A stretch of DNA of 64,000 nucleotides. Source: Cercis canadensis (taxonomy: Eukaryota > Streptophyta > Magnoliopsida > Fabales > Fabaceae). Shown here piece after piece: positions 37,394 through 49,447 of this stretch (the first letter of the stretch is position 1; each line of letters opens with the position of its first letter). The stretch spans positions 71,563 through 135,562 of the forward strand of contig QAOA01004617.1 of NCBI GenBank assembly GCA_003255065.1. The letters run 5' to 3'. A program made the translations under genes and the position numbers. Under the pieces are notes generated by a model. That model did no database searches, was not told where the DNA came from, and was given only the letters and a program-made list of their open reading frames with translations.

Positions 37394-39277
37394 GTAACAA
37401 ATAGTTTCTCAACTTTTACAACAGCTTACTTTAGCTTTTTTTGTCTAAATCTCTAGCATTGTTAAAGGATAAGGCATGGGTAGTTTTCAATTTTCATTTG
37501 GCATACTTTGCCCCATGTATTCCATTTAAATTTTGTTCAACTTAAACCAATTAAAGTTATAGTATTATAAAGGAAAGTTTGTGCTTTGATAAGAAAATGA
37601 AAGTCACAAATTGATATAGAACACATTAATATTTTTGCATAACTGTGTCCACCATTTTCTCTCCCATCATCCCCACTATTTTAACTCTTTTATGTCATAA
37701 GTGTCTCTTCTATCGTTTTACTAAAATAAATTAATCTTTCAAATCAAGTATCTTATCTATTTTCCATGAACTCACATTAGTCAGTGCCCCCTTACTAGTA
37801 GCATATGCAGAACTGGAAACAGAGCAGTAATGTTTAATCCATCATAAAAACAACAAAGACAAATAGTATTTCTTCTTCAATGGAAAGAGAAATATTGACA
37901 AAAAAGAAGTACCACACACCATAACATATTTAAGATCTTCTTTAAGTTTGGAAAGCTGCTCAGCTGTCTCTGCACCTTGTGCCTGGGTAGATGAAGTACG
38001 CTGGAGTTTCTCCAGACGTCTAATTCTTCTTTCTATTTTCCTTCTCTCTGTACAAGGAACAATTACTTCAGGAAAAGAGGTAATATTGTTGTACCACCAC
38101 AAATTAAGCTTCGTCCAGCTAGAAATTAATCAATTTAAGGAACAAATATTACCAAAGAACTTTATCTTCCTATCACGCAAAAATATTTTGCGTTCAGCAG
38201 CAAGACGAGTGTGAATCTCCTGCTGCTTTTTCAGTCCTTCTAACTTCTGTTCTTGCGCCTCTCTCACCTCAGGAGGCAAATTCTTCAATAAAATAAATCC
38301 ACAAAGAACAACAAAAACAATGCAGTTAGGGAGACAAAGAGAAAAGTGAGGGAATTGAACCTAGTTTCCAAAGAAACAATTTAGATGGCTCAAAAAATTT
38401 GAAAGTTCACCTTATATGCAAAGGAAACACTCACCCAAAACAAAAAAGTGAACTATGAGTACCTACAAGAGCTCAGGTTGTCTATTTTAAGATTTAAAAA
38501 AACAACAACAAAAACAAATACTATGGCTTCTTCTTTCCTAATTTCAAACAGAATAAACAATAAACACCAGAAGCTCTTGGTCCTTAAACTCAACCAAAAA
38601 GCTTTCCATGGAAACAAACACATAATGCAATTTTTTCCAAACCCAAATTATTGCTTTCTTTTCCTAATTTCAAAATGAACAAAATCATCCACCATTTCTT
38701 GATCCATATGATCAACATAGTCAAACTTGGTATGCAAAGTGTCCATGGGAACAAACAAATAAATGCAAGACAAAACCAACACCCAAAAAGAACCAAATTA
38801 TGATTTATTTTTCCTAATTTCAAAAGAACCAAATCAGCCAGCAACTCTTTCTTTTAGAATTTTATTTCACCGAAAAGAAACAAGCAGGGACTCCCTGCAC
38901 AAGTAGAACACGAAAACCCCAGCAAAACTACAGAGTCACACTAGTAGACCCTCACTAATGGCACACCTCCTATCCTATGCAACTCTTCATCCATAGAACC
39001 CATATACTTAAAAGTCAAAATACAAACTTTCTAAGGCAACAAACAGATACGTTGGCACTAAACTAGGAAACAGTAAAGGGCTACACTGATAAACGCCTAA
39101 TTCAAATAAGACCCCAATCGAATTGGAAAAAACTAAGGTTACCTTTTTGAGCATGCGCTCGATGGATCGAATCTGGTTTTTGAGAGAAACAGCCTTGGGT
39201 TTCTTCGCCATGCCCAAGCCCTTGGATCGACGGCTGGCGGGCTTGACGCGGCGCTTGCTATACCCACCATGAGCCAT
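35217..39277 (-). CDS. EFG1: rRNA-processing protein EFG1 family
   Basis: Efg1/DUF2361 family; yeast Efg1 is a nucleolar factor for early 18S pre-rRNA processing. Eight exons join in frame: 39277-39143, 38282-38153, 38047-37920, 37023-36885, 36627-36513, 36198-36135, 36020-35733, 35222-35217; 334 aa. The last exon supplies only one codon and the stop. The N-terminus is basic (MAHGGYSKRRVKPASRRSKG). The Efg1 core runs from KNQIRSIERMLKK (about 33-45) through LPPEVREAQEQKLEGLKKQQ and FLRDRKIKFFERRKIERRIR to KYVMYFPKTEKYVPLF, predicted as long charged helices. An acidic Ser/Asp stretch follows (about 179-215), then a Ser/Asn-rich linker and a very basic tail (KPRRKRRPKKKKKQA) that can serve in nucleolar import. 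It is longer than yeast Efg1, because of the plant-type C-terminal extension. Confidence 0.92.
37354..37394. repeat. (GATA)n(GA)n microsatellite in EFG1 intron 3
   Basis: About four GATA units run directly into about twelve GA units, within the intron between exons 38047-37920 and 37023-36885. Confidence 0.9.
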
Positions 39278-39916
39278 GCTTTTGTAAAATCAGAGGAGAT
39301 ATGAAGTTTCAGTTTACCCTAGTATGTAGTAAGGGGTACCGTTACTCTCTGCAACTCCACACACACTCACTGTGATATGGATGGCTTCGGGTTTCTCCTT
39401 GTCTATGGGCAATGCAATTCTTGCGGTTGATTTTAGGTTTTCTGATTTTCTACTGCTTTTCCCTCTTGACGCCGCGAAGGAAGGTGGCGTGGAATAATGT
39501 CAAAGGACAAGTAAGCGAGTCAAGTGGGAAATTGGAATTTTTTGTGTTTTTTGAGTTTATCATAGTAAATTGTCATGTAGTTATTATATTTATGTTATTA
39601 TTATTATTATTATGAATAAAATAATTACATAATTTTTATATAATAGTCTAAATAAAATAACGAAAATTCTATGATACTACTTAAGTATGCTATATTACAT
39701 TAATGTGACAAATATACATAATTTTTATATTTTATTAGATATAAAATATAATTTATTTAATTTTTTAAATAAACTAAAAAATAGTTAACTTGTACACATG
39801 TCATTTATTTATTGGTTATTCTTATGTAGTATGACATACTACATAAATATTAAAAGTATCTAAGAAACCTCCATAAAATAATTATATAACGTCAAGAATC
39901 ATTTTAATAATTTTTA

Positions 39917-40465
39917 GGCTTAATTGTAATTTTGATCCCTATATTTTAACTACTTGAACGTTTTGGTCTCCCTTCTTTGAAAATAAACTATTGAGTCCTT
40001 TTATATTCATAAAATGTACAAGTTTAGTCTATTTATTTTTAAGTCAAAATTCTTAGATTTATTTTAAGGTGTAAAGTTCTCTGATTCATAATCTCACCGT
40101 TCCGATTGAAGGGTTACATCTTGTGAACCTTCTCACTAAATTTAAGCTCGATCTGACGGTGAAACTCCGTCTAAAATACCAAAACCATAAGTTTTTATCT
40201 AACCAAAAATTTAGACTTATTCACCGTTAGATCGAGTTGAAATTTAATGGAAAGATTCACAAGACGTAGCTCTTCAATCTGAACGGTGAGATTATAAATC
40301 AGATAACTTTACACCTTAAAATAAACCTAAGAATTTTGACTTAAAGATAAATGGACTAAACTTGTACATTTTATGAATATAAAGGGACTCAATAGTTCAT
40401 TTTTAAAGAAGAATGACCAAAACATTCAAGTGGTTAAAATAGGGGACCAAAATTACAATTAAGCC
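39917..40465. mobile_element. Mutator-like foldback MITE, copy 2
   Basis: Same family and same length (549 bp) as 11321-11869: GGCTTAATTGTAATTTTGAT at the left and AAATTACAATTAAGCC at the right, with long mirrored arms. Perfect 9-bp target duplication TAATTTTTA (39908-39916 and 40466-40474). No coding capacity. It lies 640 bp upstream of the EFG1 start. Confidence 0.88.
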
Positions 40466-40947
40466 TAATTTTTATGGTATGGTATGCATTTATTTAAAAG
40501 ATACTTTCTTTTAGGATCTTTATGCCAAATTTTAGCATCCTACAATAATAAACTTTTTTTTAATTATTCAATAGTACAACAAATAGTATTTGGTACCCAT
40601 ATTAAAGGTAAAAACTAACGAATGGTTTAGTACAAGGAATGAAAATTATAGAATCAAAATAGGAATAACAATACTAACGAAAGTTGGTAGGAGCTCTAGT
40701 CGCTTAAGTAAGTGGTCTCGAGTTTGAGCCTTTATGGATGCAACAAATTTTCTTGAGAGAAGTCCCTGTTTTAGCGCCCGACAGTACCTCAAATGATTAG
40801 TCATAGGCAAAGTCCGGGGATACCTTGGGAAACAAAAAAAAAAAAAGAATAGGAATNGAAACAAAAAAAAAAAAGAATAGGAATAACAATAGGATTGGGA
40901 TGAGCTAGAATAGAATGGTCATTCTCATTCCATAGTTTGATGATTTT

Positions 40948-42002
40948 ATAGAAGGCCAAGTCTACAATATCAATTGCACAAAATGGGTACCGGTGCAAAG
41001 GCCAATAAATGGCTGAGATTAAGTCATGTGTATGGTCCAGATATCATGACTGAATATTATTTATAAACTATTAATTGTATTTTGGCCCAGAAAAATTTAT
41101 GTATTTACTTGTGCTCCCATTAACCAAAAAACACCCATGCCCCCTTCTTTTTCTCCACCCCCAATATGCAAGACCCGTATGCAAGTTATGGGTGGGTCAT
41201 GCTCGGTTCAACCCACGCAAATCCCTTTTCCCCTCATCCCCTCCCCTCCCTTCTTCTACTCCACTCTTCTGTCACTACTTCTCTTCATCTTCCATTGTTG
41301 TTCCTCAAAAAACTTCCTCTGATGCGGGACTTGGAGATTCAGCTGAAGAATCCGAGGAAGATGATGGTAGCGATGATGCAATTGAACAATATGATGAAGA
41401 AATTGAACTTGTGGACGATGACTTGGAAAAAACCTCTGCGAAGGGTACCCAGATGGGTTTAGATTCGAGTTTGTTGCCATTGGAGAAGAATAGGGAAGAA
41501 AGATTGAAGTTGCCGAGATGGGTTTAGATTTGAGTATTGTAGAAATGTTGTTTTATTGTAGATTGAATCGTTGTTTAGGAGCAACGGGAGCCATTGACAA
41601 GCCTCACCGAGCTTGCTGAAGTAGTCTGACAGTTACGATGGAGAATAGCGAGAGGGAGACTAGTGAGACTCCGAGAGGGAGACCAGCGAGACTCTGAGTT
41701 GGATTAAGGGCTTTGCAGAGCTTCAGGGCCCTGAGATGAGGCAGTGAATTGGGGGGGNGGGGGGGGGGGGTTGATGGAGGTGTTGCCGGAGAGTGCAGAG
41801 GAGGAAAAAAAGATGAGGTCAAATTATAATTTAACAAAAATATTAAGATACTATATTATTATTAGAAAAACCAGGTTCCCAAGTTACCCATCAAACTATC
41901 ACAATTATTCATTAAGCCAAGTAGATGATTGAATGATCATTTATTGGCCTTTGCACCGGTGCCCATTTTATGCCATTGGTATTGTAGACTTGGCCTTTAT
42001 AG
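40948..42002. repeat. Inverted-repeat unit enclosing an ORF-like fragment
   Basis: Arms 40948-41011 and 41938-42002 are inverted copies of about 65 bp (shared core GCACCGGT.CCCATTTT and GTAGACTTGGCCT). The 925-bp interior has an open frame (41075-41527, plus strand) with a Ser/Pro-rich start resembling a transit peptide and an acidic run (EESEEDDGSDD, QYDEEIELVDDD). This composition is unlike the flanks and may be a captured host-gene exon. I cannot name the source gene. The N at 41758 lies in a G-run. Confidence 0.5.
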
Positions 42003-42159
42003 AATCAATGTGGAATAAAATTTACCCATCAAACTATCACAATTATTCATTAAGCCAAGTAGATGATTGAATGATCATTTATTGGCCTTTGCACCGGTGC
42101 CCATTTTATGCCATTGGTATTGTAGACTTGGCCTTTATAGAATCAATGTGGAATAAAAT
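41884..42159. repeat. Tandem duplication, 138-bp unit, two copies
   Basis: The block starting TTACCCATCAAACTATCACA at 41884 is repeated from 42022 with no difference seen. It covers the right arm of the inverted repeat. Its perfection suggests a recent event or an assembly overlap, although there is no N here. Confidence 0.8.
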
Positions 42160-43150
42160 TAAAATAGTTCATAAAAGACATAAATATCCCTCATCTTATA
42201 AATTAATGAGGATATGTTGAAAAAAAAAATACATTAATTACATGGAATGAGCAATCCCACATCTGAAGGTGGGAATGCTCATTCCCACTTCTATGAAATC
42301 AGGCCTAAAATGGAATCATAATTTCATGTCTTGTTTTGCTACAAAACATTGGAATGCTCATTTCATAGAATAGAGTATATAATGAAATTACTGCTGAGTA
42401 CCAAATGAGCACTAACTATTAGGATAATGAGTTGTTCATTTTATTTTAATATATACAGAGGATTTAACCAAATGGTCCATGACCAAGTTGTGATATTGTC
42501 ACATTGAGGTCGTCTTTATGACTTAAGGTTTCGTGTTTGAATCTATAATTGAAGCAAAAAATACCAAAAAAAGATATGTAAGTCTTACAATATCAATGAC
42601 ACAAAATATCCCAATAATTATTTACCTCTATTATTAATATTATTTATGATATTAAATAATTAAATATTTCAAAATGTATTAGAATTTTCAGTTCAGTATC
42701 TATTCACTCTCCGTTTTTGTTGAGTTCACCACTTTCCAGTTTAGTAATATTATTTACCATCATAGAATCATTAACATATCTTGAATTGAATAATAGTTTA
42801 TAGTTTTTTTTAGGGGATTAATAGTTTATAGTTAACGAGTCCTTAAATGTAAAATTTCTACTAAACTTTTTTGACTTTGTAATTCTTCCAATAATTTATA
42901 GTACAATTATTCACCATTATAGAATCATTAAACCCAATATCATGCTTCTCATACACTTATACCGACATGATGATATTCAAGGGCTCCTACATTGGTAAAT
43001 TAAACTTCACTGCCAAGGTGTATCAAATAAGAGAAAAAAAAAAACTTATTGCTGAGCCGCCCACGGCCGAGTGATGTTGAAATTGTAGACTTATGAATTC
43101 TGTATTTGAACCCAAAAACAAAATAACCAAAAAAAAATAAAAAAATAAAA
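42160..43150. other. Intergenic AT-rich DNA; no gene seen
   Basis: No coding region. From about 43150 onward the sequence becomes alignable with 50325 onward, the left limit of recognisable homology between the two copies of the channel-gene 3' region. Confidence 0.5.
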
Positions 43151-43509
43151 AGATCATAATGATAATGTCCAATCAATAAAAACACTGAAATTGATAAGGC
43201 CTCTATCATTATTGAAAAATTTACAGGGATAAGTATAATCACCACATTATCCTTTCCTAGGTAGAATGACTTCACTGATCTATGACCATTAATTAATGAA
43301 CTACTCTGTAATCTCTTTAACTCTTGATTTGGTTGGAAGGCCCTAGACGCCCCCTACCTCAAAAGGTCAAAGAAGATACTGAAAAATTCTCATCCTCTAT
43401 TCTTCAATATTCCTATGATGATTTCAACTAGGATTTACACAACATGGTAACAAGAAGGCCCCTGCAGCAAAATAAAAAAATGCAACAAGGAACTAAAAAT
43501 GGATTAAAG

Positions 43510-46500
43510 CCTCAGCATTACAAAAGGACAGGTTGTTCTCCTTCAAGCTCAGATATGACTACTAATGAGTCGGTCAACTCAAGAGTGAAGGTTATGACGT
43601 GGAGCTGTGTTTATAACCTGCAAATGTTCAAAATTACAAGTAACTGTAAAATGTTCAATAAAAGAGATGATACAGAATAAATTTGAAATGGCATACCTTC
43701 TTGTTTTCCACATAACCTATGGCAACTTCTCTCCATAAATAAATATGCTCTCTTGCAGTGTTCAGACAATGATGGATTCTGTCCTTCTTCATAGACTAAT
43801 ATCCTGTCACTGGAGACAAAGGTGAGTCCATTGCCTTGCTATGATAGCTAAATTGTACATTATGACAGAAAGGTTCTCACTACTGGCCGGGTCTTGATTA
43901 CAGATTAAACACTCTTCTGTTCAAATTTAAACCAATTATAACCTTTAGCAGTAGAAATAAAAAGCTTGGCATATGAGGTTGAAAAATGGCAAGTGAGTTA
44001 TGATGAGACTCTGAATCATATACTAATTATAAAAAAATATATATATATATTATTAAAGGAATGCTGAGTGATAAAGTAAGGAATTCATCTATGAAATAGT
44101 ATCTTTTTATGAAAAATTTGGATATAATAATGAAAGGAAAAGTTCCAACATTGGAAGAACAAGATGTGGCGCAGGCATAATGTTTCATGAATACCTTCAC
44201 ATGTATTACCTCCTTGGGATAAGTATATAAAAACTAAGGTATCATGAAAGAAATAGATATTACCTTCACATCTCATCCCCATCTGCATCTAGTATGTCTT
44301 TCCAAACTTCATTCAGTTCACTGTTCTCGGCCACAATTCCACAAGAACAGAAAATAACTTTTAGGAACATTGACACACAAAAGAGACCACAATGATTCAA
44401 GCTCAGTCAAGAAGAGAACAATACATGACCTTGAGCTTTTACAAGGCTCATTACTTCCTCCGCAGCAATTCAGGTCACTGATGGCTTCATTCTAGTAATC
44501 TGCAGTGTTTTAGATATAATTACAATGACCATAAAAATTTTCAGTCCATATGCTGAAAGATTAAACAACCGCATAATAACTAGAGCATTACTTCTCTACT
44601 AGATTTTGTACCTAGAAAAGTCCCAATTTAATCAACTAGGTTTTTCCCACTCAACTTACAAAAATAACCAAATATTCTTCCAGACTGAATGCTCCATGTT
44701 AATGTGTAACAGTCAAGAAATGGAGATTCATTCAGATCAAGTTATTTCAAGTAAAAATATCACTTTTCTTTGATACATGAGGACATGGAGGTTCGAACCC
44801 CTGACCTCTTGCAAGCTACCCAAACCCCTCACTAGTAGACCACACCTAGTGGCTTAGTAAAAATATACTCTTAACTCCAAGCTTCTTGAAGATAATTTCT
44901 GAAAGTAGAAGAGAATAAGCACAACGCTTATCTTCCTTAGCTTGATCCGCAAAGAGAATAGTCAATAACAGGCTCTCTTCAACAACAAAAACTATCATGC
45001 ATTATTACCTCCAAGAAGCCATTCTCTATTGAATATCATATCTATAGACAAAGGAACATCTTCATTCTCTAAAGAATTCTGAATATTCAGAATGGTGTCC
45101 TTTGAGGTGTCATAGTCCATGGGATTCCAATCTACAGAACATGAAAGAAGTGAATGGTCGCATAAAAAGCAGGACAAGATAAAGAAAAAATCTAATATAC
45201 TAATTGGCTACACGAGTTAATACCCTATAAGAAACTCGGACAATTTTGAGTACTTGCCCTAATCTTATCACCTAATGGTGCATCTGATAATATTTCCTGC
45301 ATAATATTTAAGGCCAGAAATGATCAACCATCAACTTAAAGTAAATTCACACATAATCTAGAAAACAAAGACCAGACTAACATTCACTATCACAAACCCT
45401 CAACAATCTTCAATGACGTGAATTTGCTGATCGGTAAAAATGGGACAATCAACAGAAGCATCTACTTGGACCAAGATATTAAAAAAGTGGTTTAAGATCA
45501 AGAATTACAACAGTTTTGATGTGCAAGATTTGAATCTGTATAGATATATGGTCATATATGTTCTCTGGTTTTTTACACTGAGGGGCTTTCCAAAGCTCAT
45601 AAACTTGTTGTCTTCATGGGAAAACAAGTGGAGGGAAAAAACCTCTATAATTCTAATTTGGGAGTTTCCTGAGATGCACAAACACCGAGTTCAATGCCCA
45701 AAAATCGGTATTTGAGCTTCTCTGGAAACCCTCAAACTGGAGTTATGGAGGTTTTTTCCCGCCACCTATTTTCCAATCACAAGAAGACACAACAAGAAGT
45801 TCATAATCTTCGTTCAGCACTTCAATGTGAAAAATTAAAAACATATACATGTATATATCTACACACATTCCCCTTTCATCAGAGGGTCTTGGTTCAGGTA
45901 GCAGGTTCAAGATTTTCAAACTGAACCTGCCCAACCTGAACCAATAAATCCAAACCTGTTTGGCCTTGATCCCAGGTGAGTGTTTAACATATCGAGTCTT
46001 GGTCCATTTTATATCTTCTCACAATTTTCTTCTCTTGAGCATGACCGATGTGGGACTAAAGAAAGCAGTCCAGCATACTGAGTACCAGCGTCTAGCAGCA
46101 GTGCAGCACCCTCAGTTCCACAACTCACACATGCATTTGTTTCCTTCTCCTTTCTAAGATAGAAATCTGATGTTCCACCAAACAAAGAGAACATAGTGCT
46201 TGCACTATATCATACTAGAAAATAGAACATAGTCCCCACTTGGAAAGAAACTTACCAATAGAAGCAAGATTTTAGATAAAATAATTTTGATCAGCACATA
46301 CAAAAGCACGTTCATTTGCATTTGTGTCTTAATAATTTTACTAATATTATTACATCTTTAATTATATATTAATTGCAGGCTTTGATTACCATAAAATATC
46401 ATTGTCTTTCCAAATAATTTTACTTCATAACAGGCATATCTCAATATCTCATATATTCTTGGCTTATCATTGTCTTTCTATCTTCAATGAAACATTGGTT

Positions 46501-48315
46501 CTATTTTGAGTGTCTTATTACGTTTGGGGTTAGTTAGTTAAGATACTTTGATGTTATCTCTGTTTTCTACTCATTTAGAACTTCAATTTGATGTTAGATA
46601 TTTATATTTGATTGTGATTTATGTGAATCTGAACTTTATATGTTAATTCAATCATAGTGTGGGTGTTGTTCTTTTACCCCACAAAATTACCCCCAACCTG
46701 ATGAACCCAAACCACTTTGGGTTAGAAAATTTTTTTTCCTCCAATTCGAACCAACCCAAAAACCAAGTTTTAGAACCCAACCCAACACAACTCAACCCTT
46801 GAACATCCCTAGTTGAATCTTGGACTTAAAAAATATAATGGTTTCTTGATCTTAAACCACTTGTTAAATATCATGAGCCATACAATACATCAATAGAAGT
46901 ATGTAGATCATCAAAGATGTATAAAGACATACCAAAACACTTCCTCTTCAATCATTTCCACAGTATCAGGGCGCCACCAAGCAAAAGAATGCACTCTTTT
47001 GGTCCTAGACTCCGGTCTGATGCCTACATGGTAGTCACTAATAAAAATTAAGATCACCAATAATTTTTTTGGACAAAAAGTTATAACATCACCAATATTA
47101 CATAGTATACACTCAAGCAAAATAACTTTTTTCTTGGTTAAAAGGAAAAAGAAAAATAGTATACTCCTTCAAACATTTATCTAATGTAGAAGTTATACCT
47201 TGGAACCTGATCCTTTAGGATGCTTTACAATATTAGCAAGTGTTATTTCACTCAATTCCGTAACATAATCCATATCCTTTTCTTGAACTTCAGATCATGA
47301 ATTCCACTATTTCCTTCTTTCTGGTTAGGGTGTACAACATGTGGCTTTTTTGTATCCTGAAGGGATCCAATAAATAATATGTAAACAAGGAAAACTAAGT
47401 GATATCAGAAAGTTTGGGTACAAATCTTGTAAATTGACTGTTTTCATAAAATCAGAATGTTTATTAGCATTGTAATTTGATATCCAAGCAATAACTGAAA
47501 CAAATTTCCAAAAAATATCAAATCCAAATAAAGAGGAATGTAAGAAAAGCATCAAGCATTAGATGATTTGTGAGCCATAAAATAGTACTGAGCATCATCA
47601 CTAAAGAAATAAGAACATCAGCAGTTAGTTGCCTGCACACAAACATCAAACTTCAATGAATACAAGCCAATATACCCTCTCTCTTCCTCCTGATGCGCTA
47701 TACAAAGGCTGATTTGTAATTGACATATCAGGGTTGGCGGATTTCAGTTCAGAAAGCAAAATGTTGGGCGCAAGGGTGGTTACCATGTGTGAAATGGTTA
47801 AAAAAGGTAACAAGATTCTCAGATCTTACCAAGGATATAAAATGGATTATTCTCTAGCAAATCATATCATTCCAGTCTGTAAATTAACCTCTCCTTTTCT
47901 AAATATACTAATTTTATGCCCATTTGTAGTAATTGATGTTTTATACAGTCAATTGTTGGTCTGACCATAACTGAAACCATAAAGCATAAATCTATGCCCT
48001 TGATTGTTCAGTCAACCATTTAGATTTGGCACTTTTACACCATTCAAGTCAGAATTGTTGAAAAAAAATAAAACTGAAAATAAATTAGATTCAACTGTGT
48101 TAGTCTACATACTTTGTCATTTTTCTGCAGGATTTCATCAGCATTTGGATGGAAATAAATTCTTCCAACCATGGACAACTACAAGCAGTTAAATGGTTTC
48201 AGCCAAGAAATTACATTTCAAGAAAAAAATTACCTGTTTAGATGAAACCCATGTCTTATTTGCCTATTTGCAATTCCTTCCAGATTAGGTAAGCTGCAAA
48301 GATTGAATAAATTTT
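43510..48315 (-). pseudogene. Partial duplicated pseudogene of the POLLUX-like channel (exons 13-24)
   Basis: Exons 24 back to 13 of the intact gene at 50626-62675 can be followed in order with their introns. Breaks seen: exon 24 copy (near 43610) has lost 2 nt and runs into TGA; exon 23 copy (near 43790) has a deletion giving TGA after GATATTAGTCTA; exon 18 copy (45010-45133) lost one base (GGAATCCC for GGAAATCCC); exon 17 copy (45229-45290) lacks an internal stretch; exon 16 copy (46947-47016) lost one G and about 22 nt encoding YDNYLGP. Exons 1-12 are absent. A frame at 44995-45177 still reads [20 protein letters not shown], against [20 protein letters not shown] in the intact gene. It cannot make a channel. 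It might still be transcribed as antisense or read-through, but nothing in the sequence shows that. Confidence 0.92.
44761..44855 (-). mobile_element. tRNA-derived SINE insertion in the pseudogene
   Basis: A 95-bp insertion flanked by 11-bp repeats AGTAAAAATAT (44750-44760 and 44856-44866). On the minus strand it begins AAGCCACTAGGTGTGGTCTA (A-box-like) and has a perfect B-box-like GGTTCGAACCTCC. The intact paralogue has an empty site (CAAGTAAAACATATCACC near 51865). Confidence 0.8.
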
Positions 48316-48445
48316 CTGCAACAAGTAAAACTGATAAAAAATGGCGTTCAAGGATTATTAAGATAATTAACTGGTTTTCAAAGGAGGGGCCAACAGTGTC
48401 ATTGTGTACATTAGTGTACCAAGAGGTAAAGTGGGAAATGATTTT

Positions 48446-48563
48446 ATCACCTTCTGCAACTCGATACTCACCACTGAGATATCGATGGGTTTGGCTTTCT
48501 CATTGTCTACGGCATTGCAATTTATTCGCTTGATTTTAGGTTTTCTTTCTGATTTTCTACTCC
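48446..48563. repeat. Duplicated copy of the EFG1 5' flank
   Basis: CTTCTGCAACTC...CATTG..TAC and GATTTTAGGTTTTCT..TGATTTTCTAC blocks align, with scattered changes, to 39340-39457 just upstream of the EFG1 start. The copy is fused to channel intron-12-like sequence ending about 48440, marking a duplication junction. Confidence 0.75.
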
Positions 48564-48968
48564 AATTTGATAATTTATTTATTTTATTATTATAATTTTA
48601 AAATTATTTANTTGTAGTTTTAAAATTATTTACCTTAATATTATAATTTTTTATTTAAAAAATAAATAAATATTAGTAGGTGGAGTTCACTACACACGTC
48701 ACACACTTTTGGCGTGTCTCTTTAGGACATGTCACATGGTATGTGGTGTGTCCCACCTATAAAGTTATATTTCATTTTTTGCAAAATCTACTATGTGTGC
48801 AAGGGGTGCGGCCCACTGGACATGCCACGTGACCTGTTCTCAAGGAACACGCCGCATGACATGGGGAGTGTCTAGTGGGCCTCACATGCTGACATTTATT
48901 TTTTAAAATAAAAAATTATGATAAATTATTTTGAAATTATAATAATAAAATAAATACGTTGTCAAAAT
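48564..48968. repeat. Foldback repeat with GC-rich centre, copy C
   Basis: AT-rich arms (left ATTTATTTATTTTATTATTATAA, right mirrored TTATAATAATAAAATAAAT) surround a centre with GGCGTGTC, GGACATGTCAC, GACATGCCACG and GAACACGCCGC words, as in the elements at 12156 and 63280. The N at 48611 lies in a short repeated stretch of the left arm. Confidence 0.55.
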
Positions 48969-49257
48969 ATAATATTTAAGTTAAAAAACCTCTAATATAG
49001 TGGATAGAATAAAAAAATTCCTCCTTCACTTCTTTTTTTCTTTTATAAGAGAGCAAGATTCACTGAAAAAATAGAAGAGTGTTTGGTGAGAATTGAATCC
49101 TTGATATCAACTTTATGATTCTTATATCTAAAGGAAGTGCCACTAGACTCATAGTCATTGGCCCTCCTCTACCCATTTTAACTTTTAGTATAGTAAAATT
49201 ACATTTATCTCTCTTAAGATTTGAGAGTACATCTTTTAATTTCAAATCATACAAAAG

Positions 49258-49447
49258 GGCAAATTGACAGCAATAATGCTGTTAATAAACAAATTATGGA
49301 TGTGGGTTAGTTTTCAAACTATATACAAAAGTGAGTCTGTTTTTGTTGCCTAATAAATGTATACACGTTTTATGAAAAAAAAAAACGTTGAAATGAGGGA
49401 TGTTTTTAACAAAAAAAATGCTGAAGCGTCTTATATATAAAACGCTN
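49258..49447. mobile_element. Diverged end fragment of the large inverted-repeat element family
   Basis: GGCAAATTGACAGCAATAAT, GGATGTGGGTTAGTTTT and TGCTGAAGCGTCTTAT follow the order of the left terminal repeat of the 31088-34037 element (GGCAAATTTACAGAAATAAT, GATTTAGGTTAGTTTT, TGCTGAAGCGTTTTAT). It stops at the N at 49447, so the rest is missing from the assembly or deleted. Confidence 0.6.

Noticed and set aside
41075..41527. Expressed protein-coding gene
   Set aside because: A single short frame between inverted repeats, with no recognised domain and no continuing exons; recorded as a possible captured fragment only.
44790..44850. Functional tRNA gene suggested by GGTTCGAACC
   Set aside because: No acceptor stem or cloverleaf can be formed and target duplications flank it; it is a tRNA-derived SINE.
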